Shown here: positions 1-12,135 of the stretch, one piece after another
How positions within the stretch are numbered: the first letter of the stretch is position 1
Layout of the letters: every line of letters begins with the position of its first letter
DNA from: Druceiella hillmani
Taxonomy: Eukaryota > Arthropoda > Insecta > Lepidoptera > Hepialidae
NCBI GenBank assembly: GCA_039881145.1
Contig: JAYKKI010000061.1
Coordinates: 10,700,001-10,764,000, forward strand
Direction of reading: 5' to 3'
Length of the DNA stretch: 64,000 nt
The notes under the pieces: generated by a model
What the model was told of the DNA's origin: nothing
Databases searched by the model: none
Seen by the model: only the letters and a program-made list of their open reading frames with translations
Position numbers and translations under genes: made by a program

Positions 1-179
1 GCACCATAAGACGTATAAAATTTAGGAAAGAAATCGTTTACTTTATTTACCTCCCCTAAAAAAATTGTGCCCGTAGTTTTAGGTGTTAACTAGGTGAATG
101 TTATTTGAGATGAATGCGAGGTAATATTTTATACCACTATGGAAATTAAAATGTTTACCTCGGTTTATGAGAGGAAAGG

Positions 180-251
180 CTGTGATAAAAAAACAGACCG
201 AAAAACGGACGGACACGTGACGATCTTAAAAGGGCGCTGATTTCTCCATTT
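180..251 (-). repeat. fragment of an insect-type interspersed repeat
   Basis: Read on the minus strand, this stretch has an 'AAGATCGTCACGTGTCCGTC' style block, then more GTCCGTC/GTCTGT-like sequence. It resembles the 'TATAAGATCACTCACGTATT' block near 47.98 kb and the repeat at 33.66 kb. Repeats of this kind, a block like GGAACCCTTATAGGATCACT followed by GTCTGTCTGTC, are widespread in insect genomes, notably Lepidoptera, and are often attributed to SINEs or RTE 3' ends. Only a short piece is recognisable here. Confidence 0.4.
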
Positions 252-2626
252 TTGACAGTTTAAACCGTAAAAACTAACGTGCCTTGTTTTAAGTGTTAGT
301 GAAAATAAACGCGAAATAACCTTTGTTTTTGTTTAACAAATTGTTGTTTTGCATTTTATTTTTTTTAAAACCATACAATTTTTTGAATCCATACAACCCA
401 TAAGGATGAATTGTGTGACTTGTGTGACATTTCCAATAAGGATGAATTGTGTGGCCTTCTAGAATGTATTCCGTATTGAAACGTTAATAATAACGTCGAT
501 CTTTGTAGATTAAGTATCAGTAATCATATTTATTAACTACACGGAAACACGTTGCCGAAAAAATCGCGCAAGTGCGTCTTGGAACACGCATTAAGTTGGA
601 TAGAACAACACGTCTACATTTCTTAAAATTGTTAGTCGAGTTAACTAAATTAATTTTAGTTGATAATAATTTTAACGACCAAATGCTATTTTACTGTGAC
701 TGAAAGTTCTGAATAAATATTATATAGCGTTTGTTCAGATTTCTCAAACCATGGTGCAAAAATTAGGGGGGGGGGACATGTATGTGTATATATATAGAAT
801 ATGATGCCACCTTACGGATTTTCATCGACTTTTTAATTAGATAAACTTTCTAAACAGATTCTAGTTTATTACATATCGATACGATCGATCGTCACATGAC
901 CTGATTATTAAAGTATACGTTTGCAGTAAATGTAATAAAAATCCTTCTTTATACGTTGAAAACTTAACATTATATCTACAAATATGCGGTATATCTGAAA
1001 TATTACAAGAAAATATATTATAAGCAATATAGTTAAATACTAAATAATAAAATAAACAATGACGGTATTACATGCATATATCTATAGTCAAAAAAGCAAG
1101 ATATTGTTATTTTTTTATTTTTACTCTACACCTACAGACAAAATAAAATTTGTATTCGCTTTAAAACAGATAACTGTGTTGTAAATTGTTACCTTTGTAT
1201 CTGTGTATGCGCATATTACTCTCGTAAAAAGCGGAATCCATTTTGTTGGTTAACAGGTTCATAGAAACTGTCAATATCTACAATATGAACTTTTGTGACA
1301 ACATCTCACAATTCCGAAAAAATCTTAAAATTTTTTTAGATATTCTTGAAGTGATTAAAGGTTGATATTCACCTGTCGGTGCATGGCCAGGTTGCCCAAT
1401 CGCACCCGCCTCCATTTACCTATCTACGAGGAGAAGTGTACATACAAATACACATACATATTATGTGCAGTAAACTGAAATGAATACACCGCACAACGCT
1501 GCTAGTCGAAATCCGTTTGCCATCTTTTTTTAGTTTATTCGGAGCAAATTCGACACTGCTCAATCAGCGAAGAGCGACAACAATTAAAGTAGACAATTTC
1601 TTGCAAACTTCGACCAGTTTAAAAAAAAAACAAAAAAACCAATCAGAAGAAAACAGAAAATTTGTAGAACTTGTAAGAAGTAATCTCAAATAAATGAAGT
1701 GATCTGACTCCTGTATAACGACATTCATTTTCATATATTACTGAAGATGATTGCTACGATATGCACTAATATTCAGTTGATATGATATATTGGCCATATC
1801 TTGGCTGGCTCTTTGTTGAGCTAGTTGCGTTCAAATATAAAAATAAAAAAATACATTGTATCAATTTCTAACTCTGGATATTTAAACAAAGGAGTGTTTT
1901 AGAGTTTAGCCATTACAGGTCGATCGCAAGCAAAAACCAAATTTGAGAAGAGACAAATTTCAGTTTTCTCCTGTCGTTCGTGTGCTTGCATCTTTTAATT
2001 AGGCATTAGACGCATGTTCAATATTTTTAACTTTTCAAGTCATATTGTCGAAAACATCATTGTGGTAGTTGACAATCTATTTAATTATTATATTTTGTTA
2101 ATAGAACTTTTGAAATATTTATGATGGTGGCTACATATATTAACAATATACAAAACGTTGTAATTATTACTGATTCTCACTTGCCATTATTGTAAGTACG
2201 CCGTATATAAACATAAGCATAACGTAATATGCGTGCATTCAAGGACATGGGTACGACGTATAATGTTTTAAAGCGAAACAGTTCATCATCTTTGCCATTA
2301 TCTCACGGGATCTAGTAATACTTTTAACTAAACAGCACAAGCCGAGAGGATATTTCTTGTTATCCGTGTATGCACAACACTTTTTACCACCTTAAACCTA
2401 AATATTTACATCGAATTTCAGATTTATGGCTACATCGGTTTTTCCATAGTTTTCAAATCGAAGTAGAATATGATGTCAATGCAATTTTAATATGGCAAAA
2501 CGCTGGTAGCTATTTTGTGTCGATAAAGTGACGGTCAATTCTTGTTTAAATATTCTGAATGTAATTATTGGTGAAATATAGATGTATATTGTGGCATGTA
2601 CATTGTGGCATGCTTAGGAAATAGTA
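252..2626. other. AT-rich non-coding stretch, nothing recognised
   Basis: No open frame of 60 codons or more and no family resemblance in any frame. The only irregularities are a short run of G near 767-775 followed by a short TA-rich run, and a relatively GC-rich patch near 1372-1440. Confidence 0.5.
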
Positions 2627-2941
2627 ATAAATAATAATTGAAAGTATTGGTGAGCTATGAGCCATGTGTAAATAATAATTGCAAGTATTGGTGAGCCATG
2701 AGCCATGAATAAATAATAAGTGCAAGTATTGGTGAGCCGTGAGCCATGTATAAATAACAAGTGCAAGTATTGGCAAGCCGTGAGCCATGTATAAATAATA
2801 AGTGCAAGTATTGGTGAGCCGTGAGCCATGTATAAATAATAAGTGCAAGTATTGGCAAGCCGTGAGCCATGTATAAATAATAAGTGCAAGTATTGGCAAG
2901 CCGTGAGCCATATATAAATAATAATTGCAAGTATTGGCGAG
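2627..2941. repeat. 42-bp minisatellite, about 7.5 copies
   Basis: The unit runs from ATAATAAGTGCAAGTATTGG through TGAGCCGTGAGCCATGTATAA and recurs every 42 bases. Variation is mostly GGTGAGCC versus GGCAAGCC, and GCCATG versus GCCGTG. Because 42 is a multiple of three, three overlapping minus-strand frames stay open with a 14-residue repeat. These are not credible genes. The array ends directly against a possible tRNA-derived SINE head. Confidence 0.9.
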
Positions 2942-3015
2942 CGCCAGATGGTCGCGCTCGATACACAACCGGTAGGTCCAGGTTCGAAAAAAGGGAGTTA
3001 TTCCAATCCCTTCTC
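2935..3015 (+). repeat. possible tRNA-derived SINE head
   Basis: The segment contains GAGCGCCAGATGGTCGCGCT, which resembles a D-arm with a pol III A box (the GCGC/GCGC pair could form the D stem). About 35 bases later comes GGTTCGAAAA, which matches the core of the B box GGTTCGANNC. The spacing is tRNA-like, but the acceptor stem and a clean T-arm are missing, so a functional tRNA is excluded. A short non-tRNA body follows. A diverged SINE is the likeliest reading; a chance match is possible. Confidence 0.35.
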
Positions 3016-4085
3016 AACTCTTATATTAAATGCCTTAAATTCATTTTTGAAGTTGTTTACAATTTTTTTTTACGTTTCCTTTTTTATAATAGAACTCACT
3101 ATTTAATTTTAATTACAGTTGTATTGGTAAAAAATTGTTTGTTTTCAAAAAATAAATAAAGCATTGCATTGATAGTTCTAAGTGGGTACAAAGTATGCGA
3201 AGAAATGGATACCTTTGGTACGTTTGTCTAAAACATAATTTTACTACGCGCAGTTATGTTCTGTTGGTATTACGTTGAAACCTCACTATTTTTTTGTTTT
3301 GTTCATGGCTTCAAAGTGAAAATATAAGCGATATAAGGATTTTCTTATTTGCAAAACTTAAAATAATTCCAGCCTTGTTTTTATGCATACATCAAATATT
3401 TTTGATGATATTAGAAGTAAATTTATGTAAAATAAATATATACTCCACATATTTAACAAAATGGTAAAATTATTTATCAAATTATATTTTCAGAGACGTA
3501 CATAAAAAGCATTATACGAGAAATTCGTAACTTCAGAGAATTTTTTGCAAAAATAAATAGAGTCACATTTTCAAATCGCCGTTACATTCCAACAACGAGA
3601 ATGACTTCGTAGAACTTTGCTGGATTCTGTTATTGACTTTCAATGCCAAGTATTAATATACACAATCAAATTAGCTAGAACTGTTGTTAAATCACCGGAA
3701 CTATTTTATATTGGGTATTTTAATTCAATCTTGAAATAGAGTAAATTTTTTTTTATTCGTCCTTTGGGTTCTTGTGTAAAATGATTAGGAAATAAACAAG
3801 GTTTGAGCTTCTTAATATGACAGTATAGATGGATAAGGAAAATCACCCTATCTCATACGCTCTCGTAGAGTCGTCACTGAAAATGATATCACATATCAGT
3901 ATTGCCGTCCTTTTCAAAACGCTAAACTTTTATAATTCGGTGAATTTTTAAGTTTCATAAAAAATATCACTTCTCGTCAACTTGTACTTTCAATTTATGA
4001 TTTATGAAAAAATTAGTCCTATGAAATTAGCCGAATATTTGATATATTTTAAAATTACGAGTATTTTTTTAAAACTAATATTTCT
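3016..4085. other. AT-rich non-coding stretch
   Basis: No gene, RNA or transposon signature seen on either strand. Short open frames are of the size expected by chance. Confidence 0.5.
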
Positions 4086-4471
4086 AAATAAACTCTCGTA
4101 CGTACTGAAATGATTAATGCAAAATAAATTATTGTACTTACTAAAACAATTCAATGTAAATAAATTATTTTACATACTGAAACAATTCATTCTAAATAAA
4201 TTATCCTACGTGCTGAGACAATTAATTATAAATAAATTATCGTACGTCCTAAAACGACTCATACTAAATAAATTATCGTACGTACTAAAACGAGTCATAC
4301 TAAATAAATTATCGTACCTATTGAAGCAATTGATTCTAAATGAATTTTCGTTCGTAATGAAACGATTGAATAAAAATAAATAATCGTACTTACGTACCAA
4401 AACAATTCATTCCAAATAAATTATCGTACGTACTAAAACAAATCATTCTAAATAAGCTATGGTACGTACTA
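4086..4471. repeat. 36-bp satellite array, about 10-11 copies
   Basis: The unit is approximately AATAAATTATCGTACGTACT followed by AAAACAATTCATTCTA. Each unit holds a short self-complementary core (GTACGTAC). Variation among units is moderate. As 36 is a multiple of three, a 12-residue repeating frame is open on both strands; I regard these frames as by-products. The array lies 130 bp before the 132-bp satellite. Confidence 0.9.
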
Positions 4472-4599
4472 ATTTTTTGCGTAAAGGTCATCTCAGAAAA
4501 TTCCAAACACGATTTATTTTTTAAGAGCGGAAAATCCAAACGTTACAACCAAAGTTATTGCATACTTTGTAATTTACATTGGCTACCTTACGTTTTGAC

Positions 4600-5527
4600 C
4601 AGTCGCGAAACCGAACACAACATATTCAGAGTGCTTATCAATTACGTAACTAAATAATAACTAAATCATCGTCTAAAATCCAACGTGTAATTGATCACAT
4701 CTATTATTTTATCATTAAATAAAAATATGCGATACGTCGTGAATGCGGAGGCGACGTATTCAGAGTATGCACTAATTATGTAACCAAATAACTATTATAT
4801 CTTAGTGCGAGATCAGTCATGTAATTAACCACTTCTACTATTTTATAATTAAATAAAAATATGCGATATGTGGCGAATCCGAAAGCGATGTAATGAGTGT
4901 GGATCAATTACGTAACCAAATAATTATTAAATCGCAGTGCGAAATTAAACGTTTAATTGATCACTTCTATCATTTTATCATTAACTAAAAATATATGATA
5001 AGTCGCGAATCCGAACGCAACTTATTCAGAGTGTGCAGTAATTACGTAACCAAATAGTTATTAAATCGTAGTGCGAGGACCAAAGTGTAATTGATCACTT
5101 CTATCATTTTATCATTAAATGAAATATACGATACGTTGCGAATCCGAACGCAACGTAGTGAATGTGCACCAGCTACGCAACCAAATAATTATTAAATCGT
5201 AGTGCGAAACTGAACGTTTCATTGATCACTTCTATCATTTTATCATTAAATAAAAATATACAATGAGTCGCGAATCCGAACGCAACTTTTCAGAGTGTGC
5301 ACCAATTACATAACCAAATAATTATTAAATCATAGTGCGACGACCAAAGTGTAATTGATCACTTCTATCATTTTATCATTAAATGAAATATACGATACGT
5401 CGCGAATCCGAACGCAACGTAGTGAATGTGCACCAGTTACGCAACCAAATAATTATTAAATCGTAGTGCGAAATTGAACGTTTCATTGATCACTTCTATT
5501 ATTTTATAATTAAATTAAAATATGCGT
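4600..5527. repeat. 132-bp satellite, 7 monomers, dimeric higher-order pattern
   Basis: The landmark GATCACTTCTAT (or a close variant) recurs at about 4694, 4827, 4959, 5093, 5224, 5357 and 5488, giving spacings of 131-134. Each monomer also has TCGCGAATCCGAACGCAAC and ATTACGTAACCAAATAATTA. Monomers 4 and 6 share a GACCAAAGTGTAATTG variant and a one-base deletion (ATGAAATATACG). Monomers 5 and 7 share GTAGTGAATGTGCACCAG and a GTTTCATTGATCAC variant. The last four are therefore a duplicated dimer of about 264 bp. Confidence 0.92.
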
Positions 5528-6382
5528 GATATTGTTTTTGTCCAATGTAGAACAGTTAATAATGCAACTTTTTTCATCTGCTATATTAAATATATCAAAC
5601 AAATTTTAACCCGGGGCTTTGCACGCATGAAAAAGCGCAAGTATGATGATATGATTTAAAAACCATTTGACACATTACGGTAATAATAAAATATTAAATT
5701 TAGATGCGATTTATGCAGAGTTGTAGTTTTTAAATTGCCATCAAAGAGCATTTTAAAAAATATCGAAAATAATGCTTAACGATGATATTCAATTAAAAAT
5801 AGGAACATATTACATTAATAATGTATTTCCGTTAAACTATATTACTGCAGTTTTGAGAATTTCGACATAGTTTTGAGATATCGATATTATTTGTGTTGTA
5901 TTTGGAAAACAAGAGACAAAGGAATCATGTTTATTTGGCCATATTTTCTTCTTAGTTTGCAATACATTTTCAATAGCAAGTAGTAAAAATAGAAGGTGGA
6001 AACAAAAACAATAAAACTCTAACTTTTATACATCACCTAAGGCATATTAAATAAGATTTAATAAATAAAGTCGATTATTCATTATGTGTAAATATTTACA
6101 ATAAAAACGAAATTTAGACACGTGCTATACGTACTATTAGGTACTTATTAATACGTGAGGAAAAATGCCTGAAGAAAGATAAAAGAGAAATTACGAAAAC
6201 AAATGAATTAGTATTAACAATAAAAAGTAAATTAAAAACAGAAATACATTATTATTATCAATCAAATGATGATTATTACCAAACTAAAAATATTATAATA
6301 GAAGTCATATAATAAATTCATGAATTCAAAAAAGATAAACATTTTATATCGATATTAAAGTAAAGTAAAAGCGGATGGGAAT
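5528..6382. other. AT-rich non-coding stretch
   Basis: No recognisable coding, RNA or transposon sequence. Confidence 0.5.
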
Positions 6383-6631
6383 AATTATATTTTTGACAAT
6401 TCAATGACACTACGTGATGTAGTATTATTTCTACTTTCTTTGAGTTCTTTACCACGACCTAGGTTTCATTGTATTACAACATCTTCAGGTGGGCTATTAG
6501 CAAAGATCTTTGCTAGGTCTTGGTAAAGAACTCAAAGAAAGTAGAAATAATACTACATCACGTAGTTTCATTCAATTGTCAATAATGAATTTCTACAAAA
6601 TTGACGCCAAATATATTCAAAATTACATTTT
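6383..6631 (-). mobile_element. palindromic foldback element, copy 1
   Basis: A long inverted repeat (6393-6582) has arms that begin TTGACAATTCAATG on the left and end CATTCAATTGTCAA on the right. Both arms contain CTACGTGATGTAGTATTATT and TCTTTGAGTTCTTTACCA. The centre is asymmetric: the right half lacks the part complementary to TACAACATCTTCAGGTGG. A one-sided tail of about 38 bp (6583-6620) matches the tails of the copies at 28.0 and 50.7 kb. AATTATATTTT (6383-6393) and AATTACATTTT (6621-6631) look like an imperfect 11-bp target duplication. No protein is encoded. Confidence 0.85.
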
Positions 6632-9600
6632 TCTTATTTACGTCAATAATTTAATAGTTGCAATATATTGGCATTAAAGACGTGCTGTGAAATCTATTAA
6701 AAATCACCCAGACGCACTCACGTTTTATTAAATTAATTCATAACCTCAATTTGTCAGTCGTCACTATTGGCTATCCGTCATATTTCCATCACTGCTTTAA
6801 ATACAAACATTTAAAAAATATAAATTAAACTCGACAATTAATAAGTTTGCTTGTATGGTGCTCTCGTAAAAACTAAATGACTGGAAAAATATTAACAAAG
6901 AACGAAAGAAAAAAGTGTTATTTTGCGAAGAAATCCTTATGAATGAAACGTTTTATATACAGCGTTACGAAAAAATGTGACGAAAATAATGTGGAAAAAC
7001 TGGAAATAAGGTACAAACTACAATTAAAACTTAAGTCACATAATAAATTCGTCACGGTCTTTCATGCCAAACTTGCACAGAAGCTATGATAATATTTTAA
7101 TATTTTCACTGAAAAATTACGAGTAACATCATATTCATTTTAAAATAGAAGTTTCACTTCAAATACATTAATTTAAATAATTTGTTTTTTGCTTTTTCTA
7201 CGTCTATGATTATTTTGTCGAGTAACATTAAATGGAATATGCAAAGTAACATGCCCCAAATAATCTATACATTTTAATATACTGTTGAAAGTTTAAAAAA
7301 AATCAATTTGAAAGTCACTAATGTCATTTTTAAGCGATCAATTTATGTAAATATTTACACTTCTAAAATCTAATACAGTATTACTGCCAGTCATTGACAG
7401 ATAGTTCTAGGGATGGAGTATAAGTAATTCAAATATTTACGATTAGTTTCGCATATAAACTATAAAGGCAATATATTACAAGCATAAAAAGAAAATTATA
7501 ATTTATTCGAAAAGAGCTTGCAGGATATTTGTTTTGTATGTTACGGCTTTTATTATCCATTCTTCGAACCACTCGCATAATATATCATATACTAGTGATG
7601 GGATAGATGATCAAAAGATGTTACGTTGATAGGATCAATGAAATTAGGAGCTATTACTATTTCCTCCTTTCTTCAGTTTCTAAAGTTTTAGACTTATTTT
7701 CATGAAATTTAATTAGACACTTTATAGATACACCTTAAGTAATATGTAATGAAATGTTGACAATAATTATTTAGTTATCTTTGGATAGTTTTTTTTAATA
7801 AAATTACGCTTATTAATTTTTAAGCCCCTTTCAATATCGAAATATTGAGGTTTATCAGTAATTATGGAAACTTGCTTTGTAAGTGTTCCTATAAGCACTT
7901 TTGTCGTTTAATGTACATATCAGTTAACTGTTACGTATGTTAATATACATATCAGTTAGTTGATTTTAAACGTATAATGTACATATCAGGTAGCTGTTAC
8001 GATAGCTCTGCACATATATGATGAGATATTTATTTTAAATTATGCACTTGTATGGCATTTGATAACCATTGAACGTATGTGACATCGTTTATATTATTAC
8101 TTTTTTACGTAAACAGGTTGATTTTATTTATGTTTATACATATAGAAAAACTACGTCATCAGCACAGCGAACATGTTAGGCGGCCGTGAATCGCCGCGAA
8201 AATGACGTCATCAGAGGATGTTAGACGACATTATTGCATAAATCGGACAAGTAAATATTTACGACAAAAACAAACTTGAAAATCAACTTTATTATCTGTG
8301 ATATATTGTACTATATTTTAAATGAGCGTAATGATACATGATTTAAACATGTTATGGTCGCGTCATTTTAGCAAGGAAATCTGATGTGATAATTTGTTTC
8401 CTTCTGTTCAAAATGTTCCATTAGGTTCAAATTTTTATAGTTTCATATGTTTTTGATTCACATATAGTGACAAAGTGAAACCAATTAATAAAAAGAAATT
8501 ATTCCAGGCTTTTATTTCAAAAGGTCGTAACTTTTTTCTTGCCACATATAAACGGTCTTTTTAGAGAATCAAAAATGTGTAATTCTTAAATAATATTCCC
8601 TTAATTACAATTTTACAATAAACAAATAAATTATCAATGTCGATAAATATAAAAACATTAAACTTGTTTTAAAATAAATATTCGAAAATTACCAATATCA
8701 AGTGTTTTGTTTTCCAATGAAATATATGGGTTGGAATTTGCTTTTGAACTTAAAAGTAATTTTAATTTGATATTAAAAATTTTGCAACTTTCGAATTGTT
8801 AACCAAAATTTAATACAGATTACTTCTAGTGATCTTCTTACTTCTAATAAATTTCAGAATTTTTACAGTATGATTAGGAGAAAATTTATTTCAACAGTTT
8901 CGTTAAAAATAATCAAACGTTACGAATGATTCTTCTTTTGAAAGTCATTAATAATTTTAAATGCAGGAAATTTAATTATCAGTGGAAATTATTATCTCTG
9001 ACAAAATTTAAAACAGATAATAATCACTTTTCGAAAGGAATATTTATTATCGTCCTGAAATATTATAATATAATTATCTGAATTCAGTAAAATCGTTTAG
9101 AAGCCATTTGTTCATAAAATATATTTTTACCAAAATGAGTATCCTTATGCAATACAAATATACAATCTCTACCTCAATATAGCGACGGAAACCATTTAAT
9201 AACCTATATCAGTCTAACCGTCATGACAGCATTGATGACTATATTACACCATTCAAAGTGTATCATTACCTTCTTATCGACAGTGACGTAAAATAAATCG
9301 CTAGGCGACTAAGCAAACTTGGTTTAGACGAGGAAATGGAATATCCGGTACTGATTTATTGAGCACACGTCATTTCATTAAGTTGCGAAATAATCATTAT
9401 GCGGTATTGAACCCTAATAAAATAAATTATTTAAATAAACTGACAAGGTACTATATTTTATATTGGAACTTATGGGAAAAACGCTGATAATTTGTTCAAA
9501 TTATATTTTCTATAATATTACCCAGGTATGTTAACTAGCTAAGAGATCTGGATATGAATATGGCAAATATATCTTATTTACACCGATATATAAATTGATT

Positions 9601-9921
9601 ATAGTATTACTATTGCAGACTGCTATTTTGAACCCAAAGTAAAAATACATCTCACGACTTTTTTATATGGTATCAGTATGGCTCACCTAGTAACTTACCA
9701 CTTGTTGCTGGTAATTTTCGAGAGATCATAGAACAACGTATTGTTAGTAAAACATGAAAATCTCAATAGTTTTAATTGTCTTATTTTCAGATAATTTTAA
9801 AAAAATATATGTTTATTTACATATATTTTCAAAATTTTGTATGAGATATATTCATATTATGTGATATCGCCGACATTTAGTATTACTAACATTTGTATGA
9901 TAATTTCACATTTTTAATTAA
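6632..9921. other. AT-rich non-coding stretch with minor repeats
   Basis: No gene recognised. Three copies of TACATATCAGTTAGCTGTTA-like sequence lie at about 7912-8000 with spacing of 32-34 bases. A relatively GC-rich island at 8150-8230 carries two ACGTCATCAG sequences, one inside the CRE-like palindrome TGACGTCA at 8203-8210. The rest is AT-rich without evident structure. Confidence 0.5.
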
Positions 9922-10115
9922 AACTAGCTGTAACCGACGGTTTCACTCGCGTGAAATTTGGAATAAGAAAAAAAAATTCTCTCATATGTTGCTCTTGATG
10001 ATAAACTATTTTGCTCTATGATTATAAACTATTACCATACCAAATTTCATAAAAATCCGTTTAGTAGATTTTGCGTGACTGATGCCCAAATACCATACTG
10101 ACAGACAGACAAATA
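9922..10115 (+). repeat. interspersed repeat of RTE-tail/SINE type, copy A
   Basis: The stretch runs from AACTAGCTGTAACCGACGG and TTTCACTCGCGTGAAATTTG, through a TTGCTC..GATGATAAACTATTT block, to CCAAATTTCATAAAAATCCG and TTTAGTAGATTTTGCGTGAC, followed by ACAGACAGACAAAT. The same order of blocks, diverged, occurs reversed at 53.6-53.76 kb. Sequences of this form are common in insect genomes; I cannot name the exact family. Confidence 0.65.
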
Positions 10116-12025
10116 TCCTAAAAAAAGATTTTCCGGTTTCTTTCATCATTTATACGCTAAATCAATCATTCTTTATAAAATATTTTCCATGTACAGAAAT
10201 TACTCTGTTACAATTTTATTATTGTATAGATTGTCAGTATATACTGAAATTAAAGCAATTATAAAAGATTATGTCTTTAGAAACTGCTCTCTTAATAATT
10301 TTTATACGATTATACGATACATTTTAATACGATTATAAGTAAATTGTGCTACGGGACAGCATAGTATTGATGCACAGATCTTGGTCAAACATCCTAATAA
10401 CTGTATACAACATTGCGTAATGAACTTGACCGTAATGCAAGCAAATCCTTCTAATATGAATGTTTGGAAAAACATTTCCAAGTCATACTTTAATGAATAA
10501 CTTTATCTTTCCCGACTTATCATTTCTCAATATTCTTAAATAAAATAGGTTAAAGTTAAGAACTTTTTCACATTTTATACAAACCTTTTTAAGGTATATA
10601 CTTTAGTAACAGTAACAAAAGTTATTTCATTTAGTGAAACTAATTATAAAAAAAAACGCGCGCAATTTTGTTTCACATGCTTTTAATTAGAAAAAAAATT
10701 ATAAAATAATTGTGAAGTTTGATTATTAGTTGCTTAGTATAAAAAAGAGCCTAGCGTAAAAAATAAATCCAACAATTATACATTTCATTCAATTTAAAAT
10801 TCACGCGCTACGAGATTAACATCTAGTTCCCAATATGTAACAGTTTCATCATAATCTGAAAATTGGCATCGCACGCTATTGTTTTAGTAAATGAATAGTA
10901 TGTCACAGTCAAAATATGTATTAAGGAACGATATCTTTATGTACAAATATATATCATGTCGCATCAGAAACCGGGTCGACCACGAGACAATTAAATACCG
11001 TTAGAGAGCAAAAGAGGAAGTGCGACCAATTTATCTTCCATATTTTTTCACAACGCTTAAAAGTCTTCTTATTCAATATGGGGAAACTCATGTATGCGTC
11101 ATATCTTCCAAAAAGAGCCTAAACATAAGCTCTTTGATTCCGTATGAGAATCACTGACGAATAAGGAAAGTATAAATTCATGGGGTATATCCATTTTAGC
11201 CACACCTAAATGCTCTGACCTTATCAAATCTAAGGCTTGTGGTTTCTGAAAATTAAACGAATGCCTTGTGGTATAGAGCAATAGATTCGTTCAGTATAAT
11301 TTCTATTTTAGATTCACACAAACAGGGCGACCGACTGATCGCTCTTTCAATTTGACCGTAACACTCGATAATTTTACAAAATTTGTTTCATCAATATGTC
11401 GAAAAATTAATCGAATATCAAATAAAATTTTATGTAATATGAGCACATTCAGCAAATGATGCAAAATCAATAAAAGAAATTTAAATCAAAACAAAGAAGG
11501 ATAGAATTTTTATGTATGATTAAAAACTATATATTTTTATGTATTTACATATATTTTATGTGTTTGTATTTAAACTATATATTTTTATGTATTTGTATTT
11601 AATGAAGTTCTATAATTTGCGTTTGCAGTGGTTCACATGACCGTTTCGTCGCATTGATATTGAGTATTTGTATTAAAGGCGCGGTGTTTTTTGTTGAACA
11701 GAATAATCTGATATAATATATGCATATATTATTATATTATGTAAAAATTATTTATTTTTGAAACCTTATGTGGGCAAGCCGGACTTAGGGCATTTAGGCT
11801 AGTCTCGCCACTGCTCCGGGTGAGCTGCGTGGTGGCTAATGTTCCGTTGTCTAGGTTATTACGCGACATATCTATATGTTTATGAAGAAAAGGCTAAGAA
11901 TTAACTATGCTTATTTTGATTTATTTTTAATATGACGATATTGCCGGTGAATATAATGCAGTTTTTAAAATACAGGAGTCTGTATATATTTTAACACTTA
12001 TTTCTATAATATAATAACGATTTTA
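10116..12025. other. AT-rich non-coding stretch
   Basis: No supported gene. A 60-codon open frame on the minus strand at 11099-11281 resembles nothing I recognise. A GC-richer patch at 11770-11850 (around GGGCAAGCCGGACTTAGGGC) stands out in composition and may be the end of a dispersed repeat. Confidence 0.45.
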
Positions 12026-12056
12026 ATATATATATATATGTGTATATATATATATT

Positions 12057-12114
<58 letters not shown>

Positions 12115-12135
12115 TATATACTTGTGTGTGTACAT
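12026..12135. repeat. (TA)n microsatellite, interrupted
   Basis: Alternating TA for about 95 bases with a few TG, TTTACA and TACA interruptions, then a short GTGTGTG tail. Confidence 0.95.

Noticed and set aside
2970..2990. Functional tRNA gene at the GGTTCGA box
   Set aside because: No acceptor stem pairing, no valid anticodon arm, and the T-stem is not closed.
2546..3017. Three overlapping minus-strand frames with repeats of about 14 residues
   Set aside because: Same cause: a 42-bp tandem repeat divisible by three.
4117..4400. Leucine-rich repeating frame (12-residue period) resembling a coiled coil
   Set aside because: A 36-bp satellite translated; the opposite strand is also open over the same repeats.
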